Shown: positions 26,439 through 36,887, numbered from the stretch's first letter. The stretch: DNA of 64,000 nucleotides from Hyphomicrobiales bacterium (GCA_900471925.1 UCGV01000006.1:276206-340205), one strand, 5' to 3'. Numbers and translations are program-made. The notes: a model not told the origin generated them from the sequence alone.

Positions 26439-27800
26439 ATGGAACGCACCTGCCTTGCCGTCATTCTCGCCGCCGGCGACAGCACGCGAATGAAATCCGC
26501 AAAGTCGAAGGTACTGCATGAGGTGGCCGCCCGGCCGATGATCGCCCATGTGGTCGATGCCGTGGCCGCAACGGGCGTTTCCTCCGTCGCTCTCGTCGTC
26601 GGTCGCGATGCCGACAAAGTGGCGAAGGCCGCTGATATCGGCGGCGTCACGATCAAATCTTATCTGCAGGAACAGCGTCTCGGCACCGGCCACGCCGTTC
26701 TCGCCGCTCGTGAAGCGATCGCAGAGGGCTATGACGATATCCTTGTGACTTACGGCGACGTACCGCTGCAGACATCAGGTCCGTTGCTCGAAGCGCGGAA
26801 AGCCTTGGCCGAAGGCAGCGATATCGTCGTCATCGGCTTCCACACGGATCGCCCGACCGGTTACGGCCGCCTGCTCGTCAAGGACGGTGAGTTGATCGCC
26901 ATCCGCGAGGAGAAGGACGCGACGGATGCCGAGCGCGCCGTCAAATGGTGCAATAGCGGCCTCATGGCGATCAACGGCCGCAAGGCGCTTGATCTGCTGG
27001 CGCGCATCGGCAACAGCAATGCCAAGGGCGAATATTATCTGACCGATCTCGTCGAGATCGCCCGCTCGCTGGGCGGTCGCGTCACTGCCGTCGACGCACC
27101 CGAAGTCGAGATGGCCGGCTGCAACAACCGCGCCGAACTTGCAGAGATCGAACGCTTCTGGCAGGAGCGCCGCCGCCACGAGCTGATGCTCTCCGGTGTG
27201 ACGATGATCGCCCCGGAAACAGTTTTCCTCTCCTACGATACGGTCATCGGCCAAGATGCGCTGATCGAGCCGAACGTCGTCTTCGGCCCCGGTGCGGTCA
27301 TCGATGGCGGTGCCGTCATCCATGCCTTCTCCCATATCGAGGGCGCGCATGTCAGCGAAGGCGCGACAGTCGGTCCTTTCGCCCGCCTGCGTCCGGGCGC
27401 GGATCTATCCGTCGGCTCCAAGGTTGGCAATTTCTGCGAGGTCAAGAACGGCAAGATCGGCGAGGGCGCGAAAGTCAACCACCTGACCTATATCGGCGAC
27501 GCCATCATCGGATCGGGCACCAATATCGGCGCCGGCACCATCACCTGCAATTATGACGGTGTGAACAAGTTCGAGACCGTCATCGGCAAGGATGCCTTTA
27601 TCGGTTCGAACTCCGCGCTGGTTGCGCCCGTAACCATAGGCGACAGCGCCTATATTGCTTCAGGCAGCGTCATCACCGCAGATGTGCCGGCTGATGCGCT
27701 CGCCTTCGGTCGTGCCCGGCAGGAGATCAAGCCCGAGCGGGCAAATGTTCTGCGCGAACGTGCGCTTGCCATCAAGGCTGCAAAAAAGGCCAAGTCTTGA
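26439..27800 (+). CDS. glmU: Bifunctional UDP-GlcNAc pyrophosphorylase / GlcN-1-P acetyltransferase
   Basis: A 453-residue cytoplasmic enzyme making UDP-N-acetylglucosamine, precursor of peptidoglycan and lipid A. The N-terminal half is the uridylyltransferase ([11 protein letters not shown] at residues 10-20, where most family members have LAAGxGTRM; KVLHEVA; TYGDVPL). The C-terminal half is the left-handed beta-helix acetyltransferase with hexapeptide repeats, [11 protein letters not shown] and the catalytic region NHLTYIGD. Followed after 108 bases by glmS, which supplies its substrate glucosamine-6-phosphate through GlmM (not in the window). Confidence 0.96.
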   Translation: MERTCLAVILAAGDSTRMKSAKSKVLHEVAARPMIAHVVDAVAATGVSSVALVVGRDADKVAKAADIGGVTIKSYLQEQRLGTGHAVLAAREAIAEGYDDILVTYGDVPLQTSGPLLEARKALAEGSDIVVIGFHTDRPTGYGRLLVKDGELIAIREEKDATDAERAVKWCNSGLMAINGRKALDLLARIGNSNAKGEYYLTDLVEIARSLGGRVTAVDAPEVEMAGCNNRAELAEIERFWQERRRHELMLSGVTMIAPETVFLSYDTVIGQDALIEPNVVFGPGAVIDGGAVIHAFSHIEGAHVSEGATVGPFARLRPGADLSVGSKVGNFCEVKNGKIGEGAKVNHLTYIGDAIIGSGTNIGAGTITCNYDGVNKFETVIGKDAFIGSNSALVAPVTIGDSAYIASGSVITADVPADALAFGRARQEIKPERANVLRERALAIKAAKKAKS

Positions 27801-27908
27801 GCCTTCTTCCGTAACGTGCGGAAACCGAAAGTGACCGCGCTACCAATTGAGAAATAAGCGAGAATCGCTAGGACTGGCCTCACTGATGAGGCTTGAGGGG
27901 GTATTTGC

Positions 27909-29735
27909 ATGTGCGGAATTGTAGGGATCGTCGGAAATGCGCCGGTTGCGAGCCGTCTTGTCGATGCGCTGAAGCGGCTGGAATATCGCGGTTACGATTC
28001 CGCCGGGGTCGCGACCGTACATGAGGGCGTCATGGATCGCCGCCGCGCAGAGGGCAAACTCTTCAATCTGGAAAAGCGCCTCGATAGCGAACCCCTGCCG
28101 GGGACAACCGGCATTGCCCATACGCGCTGGGCCACCCATGGCGTGCCGAACGAGACCAATGCCCACCCGCATTTCGTCGAAGGCGTTGCCGTCGTCCATA
28201 ACGGCATTATCGAGAATTTCTCCGAACTCCGCGATGAACTGACCCACGAAGGCGCGGCCTTTCAGAGCCAGACCGATACGGAAGTCGTTGCCCATCTCAT
28301 GGCGAAATATCTGCACGAGGGCCTGTCTCCGCGCGAAGCCATGCTGACGATGCTGAACCGCGTCACCGGCGCCTATGCGCTCGCCGTCATGCTGAAGAGT
28401 GATCCAGGCACGATCATGGCCGCCCGTTCCGGCCCGCCGCTCGCCATCGGCTATGGCAAGGGCGAGATGTTTCTGGGCTCGGATGCCATTGCGCTGTCGC
28501 CCTTCACCAACGAGATCACCTACCTCGTCGATGGCGATTGGGCTGTTATCACCCGCGACAGCGCAACGGTGCTCGATTTTTCCGGCAAGGTCGTCAAGCG
28601 CCCGCGCCAGATTTCCCAGGCGACCGCCTACGTGGTCGACAAGGGCAATCATCGCCATTTCATGGAAAAGGAAATCTACGAGCAGCCGGAGGTCATCTCC
28701 CACGCACTCAGCCACTATGTGAATTTCGCTGCCAACACGATCAGCCCCAATGCATCGGCTATCGACTTCAAGGCGGCAACCGGTCTTGCCATCTCCGCCT
28801 GCGGCACTGCCTATCTTGCCGGCCTGGTCGGCAAATACTGGTTCGAGCGTTATGCCCGCCTGCCTGTCGAAATCGATGTCGCCTCGGAATTCCGCTACCG
28901 CGAAATGCCGCTGCAGCCCACGCAGGCGGCGCTCTTCATCTCGCAGTCGGGCGAGACCGCCGATACACTGGCATCGCTGCGTTATTGCAAGGAAAACGGT
29001 CTGAAGATCGGCGCCGTCGTCAATGTGCGGGAATCGACCATCGCCCGCGAATCCGATGCCGTCTTCCCGATCATGGCCGGCCCGGAAATCGGCGTCGCCT
29101 CCACCAAGGCTTTCACCTGCCAGCTTGCCGTTCTGGCGTCGCTCGCGATCGGTGCCGGTCGTGCCCGTGGCACGATCAGCGCCGATGACGAGAAGGCTTT
29201 GGTACGGCACCTGGCCGAAATGCCCCGCATCATGAGCCGCGTCCTCAATCTCATCCAGCCGCAGATGGAAGGCCTGTCGCGCGAACTTTCCAAATGCAAG
29301 GACGTGCTCTATCTCGGCCGCGGCACCAGCTTCCCTCTCGCCATGGAAGGCGCGCTCAAGCTCAAGGAAATCTCCTATATCCACGCCGAAGGCTACGCCG
29401 CAGGCGAGTTGAAGCATGGTCCGATCGCATTGATCGACGAAAACATGCCCGTCATCGTCATTGCGCCCTACGACCGCTTCTTCGAAAAGACCGTTTCCAA
29501 CATGCAGGAAGTAGCTGCCCGTGGCGGTCGCATCATCTTCATCACCGATGAAGCCGGCGCAGCGGCCTCGAAACTGCCGACCATGGCGACGATCACGCTT
29601 CCGAATGTGGATGAAATCATCGCGCCGATGATCTTTTCGCTCCCGATCCAGCTGCTCGCCTACCACACGGCAGTCTTCATGGGGACGGACGTCGATCAGC
29701 CGCGCAACCTCGCGAAATCGGTAACTGTGGAGTGA
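27909..29735 (+). CDS. glmS: Glutamine-fructose-6-phosphate aminotransferase
   Basis: A 608-residue enzyme that converts fructose-6-phosphate and glutamine to glucosamine-6-phosphate. Begins MCGIVGIVGN, giving Cys at position 2 as the glutaminase nucleophile after Met removal. Two SIS isomerase domains follow (SACGTAYLAG, SQSGETADTLASLR, STKAFTCQ, LGRGTSFPLAMEGALKLKE), and it ends in the family tail NLAKSVTVE. A GAGGGGG lies upstream of the ATG. Placed directly after glmU, although the gap is large enough for its own promoter. No glmS ribozyme is seen. Confidence 0.96.
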   Translation: MCGIVGIVGNAPVASRLVDALKRLEYRGYDSAGVATVHEGVMDRRRAEGKLFNLEKRLDSEPLPGTTGIAHTRWATHGVPNETNAHPHFVEGVAVVHNGIIENFSELRDELTHEGAAFQSQTDTEVVAHLMAKYLHEGLSPREAMLTMLNRVTGAYALAVMLKSDPGTIMAARSGPPLAIGYGKGEMFLGSDAIALSPFTNEITYLVDGDWAVITRDSATVLDFSGKVVKRPRQISQATAYVVDKGNHRHFMEKEIYEQPEVISHALSHYVNFAANTISPNASAIDFKAATGLAISACGTAYLAGLVGKYWFERYARLPVEIDVASEFRYREMPLQPTQAALFISQSGETADTLASLRYCKENGLKIGAVVNVRESTIARESDAVFPIMAGPEIGVASTKAFTCQLAVLASLAIGAGRARGTISADDEKALVRHLAEMPRIMSRVLNLIQPQMEGLSRELSKCKDVLYLGRGTSFPLAMEGALKLKEISYIHAEGYAAGELKHGPIALIDENMPVIVIAPYDRFFEKTVSNMQEVAARGGRIIFITDEAGAAASKLPTMATITLPNVDEIIAPMIFSLPIQLLAYHTAVFMGTDVDQPRNLAKSVTVE

Positions 29736-29858
29736 GCCCCTGGGGGCCGAAAGATGTTGTGCGACAAGGCGAATTCTGGCAATTTTGAGCCTGCGGACAC
29801 AGGGGGAAGGCCGGTGAAACGGCCTGTCTAGAGACTGAAACGGAGTTCATCAGAAAAG

Positions 29859-30542
29859 ATGACCGAGAAGGCCCCCCGAGTGCCGGTCGCCATGCGACTG
29901 CGGAATAATTTTCTCGCCGGATTGATCATCTGCGCGCCGATCGCGATCACCATCTGGCTGACATGGACCTTCATCCACTGGTCGGACAGCTGGGTACGGC
30001 CCTATATCCCGGCGCGATGGAATCCGGAAAGCTATCTGAATTTCGCCATTCCAGGTTTCGGCCTGCTGACTGCCGTGATCCTGATCACCATTGTCGGTTT
30101 TCTCGGAAAGAACCTGATCGGCCAGAGCATCGTCCGATTCGGTGAGTCCATCGTCCAGCGTATGCCGCTGGTGCGCACCGTCTACAGAAGCGTCAAGCAG
30201 ATCTTCGAAACCGTGCTGAAGGAACAGTCCAACTCCTTCAAGAAGGTCGGTCTCATCGAGTATCCCGGACCTGGCCTCTGGGCGCTTGTCTTCGTGGCCA
30301 CCGATGCCAAGGGCGAGATTGCCTCGAAGTTCAATGCAATGGGCCAGGACATGGTCGCCGTGTTCATGCCACCGACCCCGGTTCCGACGGCAGGTTTCCT
30401 GATCTTCGTCGCGCGCGAGAAAATCACCATGCTCGACATGAGCCCGGAAGATGCAGCGAAGTTCCTGATTTCGGGTGGCCTCGTTGCGCCGGAACACCTG
30501 CCGGTCGTGCGCCCGAAACCGCTTCTGTCCAAGGTGGATTAG
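29859..30542 (+). CDS. DUF502 family membrane protein
   Basis: A 227-residue protein of the DUF502 (COG2928) family, function unknown. Two hydrophobic segments at about residues 18-40 and 62-85 frame a short periplasmic region; the marks IGQSIVRFGESIVQRMPLVRTVYRSVKQ and the later FVATDAKGEI and MPPTPVPTAGFLIFV are typical. The stop codon TAG (30540-30542) is formed by the first bases of the palindromic element that follows, so the C-terminus may have been set by that element. Located between glmS and recG. Confidence 0.9.
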   Translation: MTEKAPRVPVAMRLRNNFLAGLIICAPIAITIWLTWTFIHWSDSWVRPYIPARWNPESYLNFAIPGFGLLTAVILITIVGFLGKNLIGQSIVRFGESIVQRMPLVRTVYRSVKQIFETVLKEQSNSFKKVGLIEYPGPGLWALVFVATDAKGEIASKFNAMGQDMVAVFMPPTPVPTAGFLIFVAREKITMLDMSPEDAAKFLISGGLVAPEHLPVVRPKPLLSKVD

Positions 30543-30812
30543 AGCCTTTCCTGGTTAGCTTGAAGCATTCTGCCGGAGCAGATTTGTGTTAGGGCAAAGG
30601 CGATTGGCGAAGGGCATACCCCAAGGTACGTCCGAGCCGATTGCCTTTGATACTAGCGCAAATATGCCCGGCCCTTCGGGTTGGCTGAAACGGGCCGCCT
30701 GATCGACCGGCCGGCTTGGCCGTAGATCTGGCTACGACGCGCGCCGGCCGGTCGACCATTCGACTCCATTTGAGCCAACAGAATGCTTCAATCTAACCAG
30801 GAAAGGCTCTAA
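30539..30812. repeat. 274-bp palindromic mosaic element between convergent genes
   Basis: Terminal inverted repeats of 34 bases (30539-30572 and 30779-30812) match with one mismatch, beginning TTAGAGCC. Inside are two more hairpins: CAAAGGCGATTGGC (30595-30608) with a 12/14 partner at 30636-30649, and a perfect 13-bp TCGACCGGCCGGC (30703-30715) with 30743-30755. The layout is like rhizobial intergenic mosaic elements (RIME-type). Both flanking genes, DUF502 and recG, end in the element's outer TAG. No coding sequence or transposase inside. Confidence 0.85.
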
Positions 30813-32914
30813 CCCGCTCTCAGGAACCGGATCGCTTCGTCACGACGGAAAAGGTAAAGCAGGGTGCGCACCGCTTCGCCTCGTTCGCTCGTCAGATCAG
30901 GATCGCGCTCGATCAGATAGGCCGCATCCTTGCGGGCGATCTCCAGGAGATCGGCATGCGCCTCGAGGCTGGCGATCCGGAAGCCCGGCGTTCCTGATTG
31001 CCGCGTACCCAGAAGTTCGCCTTCGCCCCTGAGCTTCAGATCCTCTTCCGCAATCCGGAAACCGTCTTCCGTCTCACGCATGATCGACAGGCGCGCATGC
31101 CCGGTTTCGCCGAGCGGTCCCTTGTAGAGCAGGATGCAGGTAGAGGCCTCGTCGCCGCGCCCGACACGTCCGCGCAGCTGGTGCAACTGCGCCAGCCCGA
31201 AACGCTCGGCATGTTCGATCACCATGATCGTCGCGTCAGGCACATCGACGCCGACTTCGACGACGGTGGTCGCGACCAGCAGGCGCAATTCGCCGCTCTT
31301 GAAGGAGAGCATCACGGTATCCTTCTCAGGCCCGCTCATGCGCCCGTGAATAAGGCCGATGCCGGGCCCGAGAGCAGAGACCAGCGTTGCGTGCCGCTCC
31401 TCTGCAGACATGAGTTCCAGCTCTTCGGATTCCTCTACCAGCGGGCAGATCCAGTAGGCCTTTTTGCCCTCGGCAAGCGCGCTCTTCAGCCGTCCGACGA
31501 CATCACCGGTGCGCTCGGTCGGGATAGTGATGGTCTGGATCGGTTTTCTGCCGGCGGGCTTCTCCGTCAACTTCGAGACATCCATGTCGCCGAAGGCTGC
31601 CAGTACCAGCGTACGCGGGATCGGCGTTGCGGTCATGACCAGCATATGCGGCGAGATACCCTTTGCCGTCAGCCTCAGGCGCTGGTGCACACCGAAGCGG
31701 TGCTGCTCGTCGACGACGGCCAGCATCAGGTTTTTGTAGTTGACGCTATCCTGAAAGAGCGCGTGCGTACCGATGATGATCTGTGCCTCGCCGGAGGCGA
31801 TACGCTCGAGAATATCATCGCGTTCGCGACCTTTGGTGCGCCCCGTGAGCACCTCGACGCGAAGTCCTGCCTCCGCCGCATATTTCGAGATCGTCGCATG
31901 ATGCTGGCGCGCAAGGATTTCCGTCGGCGCCATCAGCACGGCCTGTCCGCCGCTCTCGATGACCGCAGCCATCGACAGCAGCGCCACCAGCGTCTTGCCG
32001 GAGCCGACATCGCCCTGAAGCAGCCGCAGCATGCGGTCCGTGCCGGCCATGTCCTTGAGGACATCGGCAACAGCTTCGGTCTGGCTGCGCGTCGGCGAAA
32101 AGGGCAGGCTCTGCAATATCTGTCTGCTGATCTTTCCCGTTGGGTGAACCGGCTGTCCCGCGACCTTGCGAAGCCTCTGGCGCACCAGCGAGAGCGACAG
32201 TTGGCCGGCCAGGAATTCATCATAAGCAAGCCGGCGCCGGGCAGGGGTCTGTGGATCGATATCGGACGTATCGCGCGGCTCGTGCAACATGTGGAAGCTG
32301 TCGCGGATCGACGGCAGGCTCTGCTTCTGCGCCAGCGCAAGATCGATCCATTCCGGCAGTTCCGGCATGCGCGGCAGCGCCGCTTCGATGATCTTGCGTA
32401 ACGTCTTCGGTGAAAGCCCTGCCGTCAGCGGATAGATCGGCTCGACCAGCGGCAGGTTCTCGCCCTCGCTCGCCTTGACGATATAATCAGGGTGAACCAT
32501 CGAGGCGCGGCCGTTGAACCAGTCCACCTTGCCGCTGACCGTGACTTCCTCGTCGATCGGCAATTGTTTTTCCAGCCACGCCGCTTGCCCTCGGAAGAAG
32601 ACCAGCGTCAGCTCACCTGTCTCGTCGTGGAGAAAAACCCGGTAGGGAACACTGCGATTGCCGCGTGGCGGCGCCTGGTGCCGGTCGACACGCGCCGTGA
32701 TCGTGACGATCGCGCCTTGCGGCGCACGCGCAATGCCCGGCTGGTTGCGCCGATCGACCAGCGAGGAGGGCGCGTGGAACAGGAGATCGATCACCCGGCA
32801 ATCCTCGGGCGTCTCGCGTCCGAGCAGCTTGACGAAGAGTTCCGAGATTTTCGGGCCGACGCCTGGAAGGCCCGAAACGGGAGAAAATAGCGGATCGAGA
32901 ATGGCGGGACGCAT
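30809..32914 (-). CDS. recG: ATP-dependent DNA helicase RecG
   Basis: A 701-residue helicase that remodels stalled replication forks and branched DNA. N-terminal wedge/OB domain (LPGVGPKISELFVKLLG; PQGAIVTITARVDRH), then the helicase core: Walker A GDVGSGKT, DEQHRFG box, TATPIPRT, VEVGVDVPDAT, and the QLRGRVGRG motif VI. I choose ATG 32914 (MRPAILDPLF), which gives the family length; the extension to 32995 is not conserved in type. Its stop TAG (complement at 30809-30811) lies in the right end of the palindromic element. Confidence 0.95.
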   Translation of the reverse strand: MRPAILDPLFSPVSGLPGVGPKISELFVKLLGRETPEDCRVIDLLFHAPSSLVDRRNQPGIARAPQGAIVTITARVDRHQAPPRGNRSVPYRVFLHDETGELTLVFFRGQAAWLEKQLPIDEEVTVSGKVDWFNGRASMVHPDYIVKASEGENLPLVEPIYPLTAGLSPKTLRKIIEAALPRMPELPEWIDLALAQKQSLPSIRDSFHMLHEPRDTSDIDPQTPARRRLAYDEFLAGQLSLSLVRQRLRKVAGQPVHPTGKISRQILQSLPFSPTRSQTEAVADVLKDMAGTDRMLRLLQGDVGSGKTLVALLSMAAVIESGGQAVLMAPTEILARQHHATISKYAAEAGLRVEVLTGRTKGRERDDILERIASGEAQIIIGTHALFQDSVNYKNLMLAVVDEQHRFGVHQRLRLTAKGISPHMLVMTATPIPRTLVLAAFGDMDVSKLTEKPAGRKPIQTITIPTERTGDVVGRLKSALAEGKKAYWICPLVEESEELELMSAEERHATLVSALGPGIGLIHGRMSGPEKDTVMLSFKSGELRLLVATTVVEVGVDVPDATIMVIEHAERFGLAQLHQLRGRVGRGDEASTCILLYKGPLGETGHARLSIMRETEDGFRIAEEDLKLRGEGELLGTRQSGTPGFRIASLEAHADLLEIARKDAAYLIERDPDLTSERGEAVRTLLYLFRRDEAIRFLRAG

Positions 32915-33009
32915 GGGCGCCAAAATGCGATGAACAATAGGGCCTTGGCAAGGCTGACAAGCCGCTTTCGAGGGTCTATAGAGGCGCATCAACAAAGAAG
33001 GTGAATGCC

Positions 33010-33309
33010 ATGACAGGTGTAACGCTCACGAGCGCCGGTCTCGACCCCCGCCGCCGCCGGATCCTTTTCCGCTGCTGGCACCGTGGCATCCGCGAGATGG
33101 ACCTTGTCTTCGGTCAGTTTGCCGAAAACGAACTTCCCACCATGAGCGAGGCCGAGCTCGACGAGTTCGAGAGCATCATGGCCGAGGAAGACAATGACCT
33201 CGTGCGCTGGATCATGGGAACCTGGCCGACGCCGGAGCATTTACAGACGCCCATGTTCGCTCGCGTTGCTGCCTACAAGCCCGATTTCGATACGCCCCGG
33301 AAGCCTTGA
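33010..33309 (+). CDS. sdhE: FAD assembly factor SdhE
   Basis: A 99-residue protein of the SdhE/Sdh5 (formerly DUF339) family, which promotes covalent FAD attachment to succinate dehydrogenase. The conserved RGxxE motif appears as RGIRE at residues 25-29, followed by DLVFGQFAE and LDEFESIMAEEDNDLVRWI, all typical. ATG 33010 has AAGAAGGTGA upstream; GTG at 33001 would overlap this site. Its stop shares a base with the mfd start. The sdh genes are not in the window. Confidence 0.92.
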   Translation: MTGVTLTSAGLDPRRRRILFRCWHRGIREMDLVFGQFAENELPTMSEAELDEFESIMAEEDNDLVRWIMGTWPTPEHLQTPMFARVAAYKPDFDTPRKP

Positions 33310-36300
33310 TGATCCCTGGATTTGACGCCAAGAAGTTTGCAGCCGCCGCCGAGCCGCTGACGATCGGCAATGTGCCTGCGGGCATGGAGCCGCTGCTGCT
33401 GGCCGATCTCGCCCGCAACGGCGAGCCGGTGGCCTATGTCCTTTCGGACGGCCACCGCATGGCCGATCTGGAGCAGATGCTGAGCTTCGTGGCGCCGGAT
33501 ATTCCTGTCCTGACGCTGCCCGCCTGGGACTGTCTTCCCTATGACCGCGTATCGCCGAGCGCCGATACGTCGGCTCGCCGTCTCGCCGCACTTTCAGGTC
33601 TGATTGCCCATCGCAAGAAGCCGCATGCGGCGATCGTGCTGGTCACTGCCAATGCCATGCTGCAGAAGGTGGCGCCGCAGGATGTTATCGAAAGCCTGGC
33701 CTTCTCCGCACGTCCCGGCAATCAGGTCCGCATGGACGATATAGCCGGCCGGCTGGAGCGCAACGGTTTCGAGCGCGTCGCAACCGTGCGCGAAGTCGGC
33801 GAATATGCCGTGCGCGGCGGTATTCTCGATGTTTTCGTGCCTGGTTCCGAGGAGCCTGTCCGCCTCGATTTCTTTGGCGATACGCTCGAATCGATCCGCA
33901 GCTTCGATCCGGCCAGCCAGCGCACGATCGGCCAGGTGCGCTCTCTCGATCTCAACCCGATGAGCGAAGTGACGCTGACGCCGGATACGATCAGCCGCTT
34001 CCGCAAGAATTACCTGTCCACCTTCGGCGCCGCCACGCGCGACGATGCGCTTTACCTCGCTGTCTCCGAAGGTCGCCGCTATCCCGGCATGGAACATTGG
34101 CTGCCGCTTTTCTACGAGAAGCTGGATACGGTGTTCGATTACCTCTCCGGTTTCCGCATCGTGACCGATCATACGGTGCGTGAGGCGGCCGAAGAGCGCT
34201 CGAAGCTTGTCTATGATTATTATGAAGCGCGCCAGAATTCCGGTCAGCAGGGCAAGGGCCAGATGGCGCAGGGCACGCCCTACAAGCCGGTCTCGCCCGG
34301 CCAGCTCTATCTCGACAGCAAGACCTTCACGCGCACGCTGGATGCGATCAACGCAATCAGGGTCTCGCCATTCAACGAGCATGAAGGCGAGGCACGCCGC
34401 GTCGTCAATCTCGATGCGCGCCAAGGACAACGCTGGGCGCGATCAAATGCCGAAGGTGCGGGGGACGCGGAACGCGTCAACGTCTTCGACCTGGTAGTCA
34501 AATACATCGCCGACAAGCGCGCTGGCGGTGCGAAGGTCGTCATTACCGCCTGGACTGAAGGTTCGCTTGAACGCCTGCTGCAGGTCTTGAACGAACACGG
34601 TCTCGAACGGGTCAAGCCGATCACTGCACTGAAGGATCTCGGTAGCCTGGCAAAGGGTGAGGCGGCAGCGGCCGTATTCAGCCTCGAATCCGGCTTTGAA
34701 ACCGGCGATCTGATCGTTATCGGCGAGCAGGATATTCTCGGCGATCGCATGGTGCGCCGCTCGCGTCGTCGCAAGCGCGCCGCCGACTTCATCTCCGAAG
34801 TCGCGGGCCTCGACGAAGGCTCGATCGTCGTCCACGCCGAACACGGCATCGGCCGTTTCGTCGGCTTGCGCACCATCGAGGCGGCCGGCGCTCCGCATGC
34901 CTGCCTCGAGCTGCAATATGCCGACGACGCCAAGCTCTTCCTGCCGGTCGAAAACATCGATCTTCTGTCGCGGTTCGGCGGTGAGGGCACGGAAGTACAG
35001 CTCGACAAGCTCGGTGGCGGCGCATGGCAGATGCGCAAGGCCAAGCTCAAGAAGCGTCTGCTCGACATGGCCGACGCGCTGATCCGCATCGCAGCCGAAC
35101 GCCTGACACGCCACGCGCCCATGCTGACGACGCCGGAAGGTCTCTATGACGAGTTCGCTGCCCGTTTCCCTTACGATGAAACGGAAGATCAGGAAAACGC
35201 CATCGAGGCCGTGCGTGGCGATCTCGGCGCCGGCCGCCCGATGGACCGCCTCGTCTGCGGCGACGTCGGCTTCGGCAAGACGGAAGTGGCGCTGCGCGCC
35301 GCCTTCGTTGCTGCCATGAACGGTGTGCAGGTCGCTGTCGTCGTGCCGACGACGCTGCTTGCCCGCCAGCATTTCAAGACCTTCTCCGAGCGTTTCCGCG
35401 GCCTGCCGATCCGTGTGCAGCAGGCATCGCGCCTCGTCGGCTCCAAGGAACTGGCACTGACGAAGAAGGAAGTGGCCGATGGCAAGACGGATATCGTCGT
35501 CGGCACCCATGCGCTGCTCGGTACCGGCATCAAGTTCGCCAATCTCGGCCTGCTGATCATCGACGAAGAGCAGCATTTTGGCGTCAAGCACAAGGAGCGG
35601 CTGAAGGAACTGAAGAGCGATGTGCATGTGTTGACGCTCTCGGCAACCCCGATCCCGCGCACGCTGCAGCTTGCCATGACCGGAGTGCGCGAGCTTTCGC
35701 TCATCACCACGCCGCCCGTCGACCGTATGGCGGTGCGTACCTTCATCTCCCCCTTCGACAGTCTCGTCATCCGCGAGACGCTGATGCGTGAGCACTATCG
35801 TGGCGGCCAGAGCTTCTATGTCTGCCCGCGCCTTGCGGACCTTGAAGATGTACATGCCTTCCTCCAGTCCGACGTGCCGGAACTGAAGGTTGCCGTGGCC
35901 CACGGCCAGATGCCGGCCGGTGAGCTGGAAGATATCATGAACGCCTTCTACGAAGGCCGTTACGATGTGCTCCTCTCGACCACCATCGTCGAATCCGGCC
36001 TCGACGTGCCGACCGCCAATACGCTGATCGTCCACCGCGCCGACATGTTCGGCCTTGCCCAGCTTTACCAGTTGCGCGGCCGCGTCGGCCGCTCCAAGGT
36101 GCGTGCCTTCGCGCTCTTCACGCTGCCGGTCAACAAAGTGCTCACGGCGACTGCCGAGCGCCGCCTCAAGGTGCTACAGTCGCTGGATACGCTTGGCGCC
36201 GGTTTCCAGCTCGCAAGCCACGACCTCGATATCCGCGGCGCCGGCAACCTGCTCGGCGAGGAACAGTCCGGTCACATCAAGGAAGTCGGCTTCGAGCTTT

Positions 36301-36815
36301 ACCAGCAGATGCTGGAAGAGGCAGTCGCCGAAGTGAAGGGTGTCGACGAAGTCGCTGATACCGGTTGGTCGCCGCAGATTTCCGTCGGCACACCGGTCAT
36401 GATCCCCGACAATTACGTACCGGATCTGCATCTGCGCATGGCGCTCTATCGCCGCCTCGGTGAACTCACCGATCTCAAGGAGATCGACGGCTTCGGCGCC
36501 GAGATGATCGACCGCTTCGGCCCGATGCCGGCGGAAGTCCAGCACCTGTTGAAGATCGTCTACATCAAGTCGCTCTGCCGCACCGCCAATGTCGAAAAGC
36601 TCGACGCCGGCCCGAAGGGCGTCGTCGTGCAGTTCCGCAACAAGGAATTCCCGAACCCGGCCAATCTCGTCGGCTATATCGGCAAGCAGGGCACGATGGC
36701 AAAGATCCGGCCCGACCACAGCCTGTTCCTGACGCGCGATCTGCCGACCCCGGAAAAGCGCCTGCAGGGTGCCGCTGTGATCATGACGCAGCTTGCCGAA
36801 CTGGCAAAAGGCTAG
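33309..36815 (+). CDS. mfd: Transcription-repair coupling factor
   Basis: An 1168-residue protein that removes RNA polymerase stalled at lesions and recruits UvrA. UvrB-like N-terminal domains (residues 1 to about 350), the CarD-like RNA-polymerase-interacting domain (about 490-560, VHAEHGIGRFVGL), and the RecG-like translocase with Walker A GDVGFGKTE, DEEQHFG, SATPIPRT, VESGLDVPTANT and QLRGRVGRS. ATG 33309 overlaps the sdhE stop (TGATG), so translation is coupled; TTG at 33306 would add one residue. A terminator follows. Confidence 0.95.
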   Translation: MIPGFDAKKFAAAAEPLTIGNVPAGMEPLLLADLARNGEPVAYVLSDGHRMADLEQMLSFVAPDIPVLTLPAWDCLPYDRVSPSADTSARRLAALSGLIAHRKKPHAAIVLVTANAMLQKVAPQDVIESLAFSARPGNQVRMDDIAGRLERNGFERVATVREVGEYAVRGGILDVFVPGSEEPVRLDFFGDTLESIRSFDPASQRTIGQVRSLDLNPMSEVTLTPDTISRFRKNYLSTFGAATRDDALYLAVSEGRRYPGMEHWLPLFYEKLDTVFDYLSGFRIVTDHTVREAAEERSKLVYDYYEARQNSGQQGKGQMAQGTPYKPVSPGQLYLDSKTFTRTLDAINAIRVSPFNEHEGEARRVVNLDARQGQRWARSNAEGAGDAERVNVFDLVVKYIADKRAGGAKVVITAWTEGSLERLLQVLNEHGLERVKPITALKDLGSLAKGEAAAAVFSLESGFETGDLIVIGEQDILGDRMVRRSRRRKRAADFISEVAGLDEGSIVVHAEHGIGRFVGLRTIEAAGAPHACLELQYADDAKLFLPVENIDLLSRFGGEGTEVQLDKLGGGAWQMRKAKLKKRLLDMADALIRIAAERLTRHAPMLTTPEGLYDEFAARFPYDETEDQENAIEAVRGDLGAGRPMDRLVCGDVGFGKTEVALRAAFVAAMNGVQVAVVVPTTLLARQHFKTFSERFRGLPIRVQQASRLVGSKELALTKKEVADGKTDIVVGTHALLGTGIKFANLGLLIIDEEQHFGVKHKERLKELKSDVHVLTLSATPIPRTLQLAMTGVRELSLITTPPVDRMAVRTFISPFDSLVIRETLMREHYRGGQSFYVCPRLADLEDVHAFLQSDVPELKVAVAHGQMPAGELEDIMNAFYEGRYDVLLSTTIVESGLDVPTANTLIVHRADMFGLAQLYQLRGRVGRSKVRAFALFTLPVNKVLTATAERRLKVLQSLDTLGAGFQLASHDLDIRGAGNLLGEEQSGHIKEVGFELYQQMLEEAVAEVKGVDEVADTGWSPQISVGTPVMIPDNYVPDLHLRMALYRRLGELTDLKEIDGFGAEMIDRFGPMPAEVQHLLKIVYIKSLCRTANVEKLDAGPKGVVVQFRNKEFPNPANLVGYIGKQGTMAKIRPDHSLFLTRDLPTPEKRLQGAAVIMTQLAELAKG

Positions 36816-36828
36816 ACCCCAAAAACCA

Positions 36829-36870
36829 AAGGCAGCCCGGTGGAAATCGGACTGCCTTCAACGATTTTTT
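36829..36870 (+). terminator. Terminator of mfd
   Basis: AAGGCAG (36829-36835) pairs with CTGCCTT (36852-36858), with an inner CCG/CGG pair, and a run of six T at 36865-36870 lies downstream. Confidence 0.7.
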
Positions 36871-36887
36871 GTCTGATCCGACTGGCG

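Noticed and set aside
27840..29666. A 608-codon open frame on the minus strand
   Set aside because: Exactly opposite glmS, which is certain; composition is shadow-like.
29808..29825. Hairpin AGGCCG/CGGCCT after glmS as terminator
   Set aside because: Only six base pairs, no T-run, and it could equally belong to the leader of the DUF502 gene.
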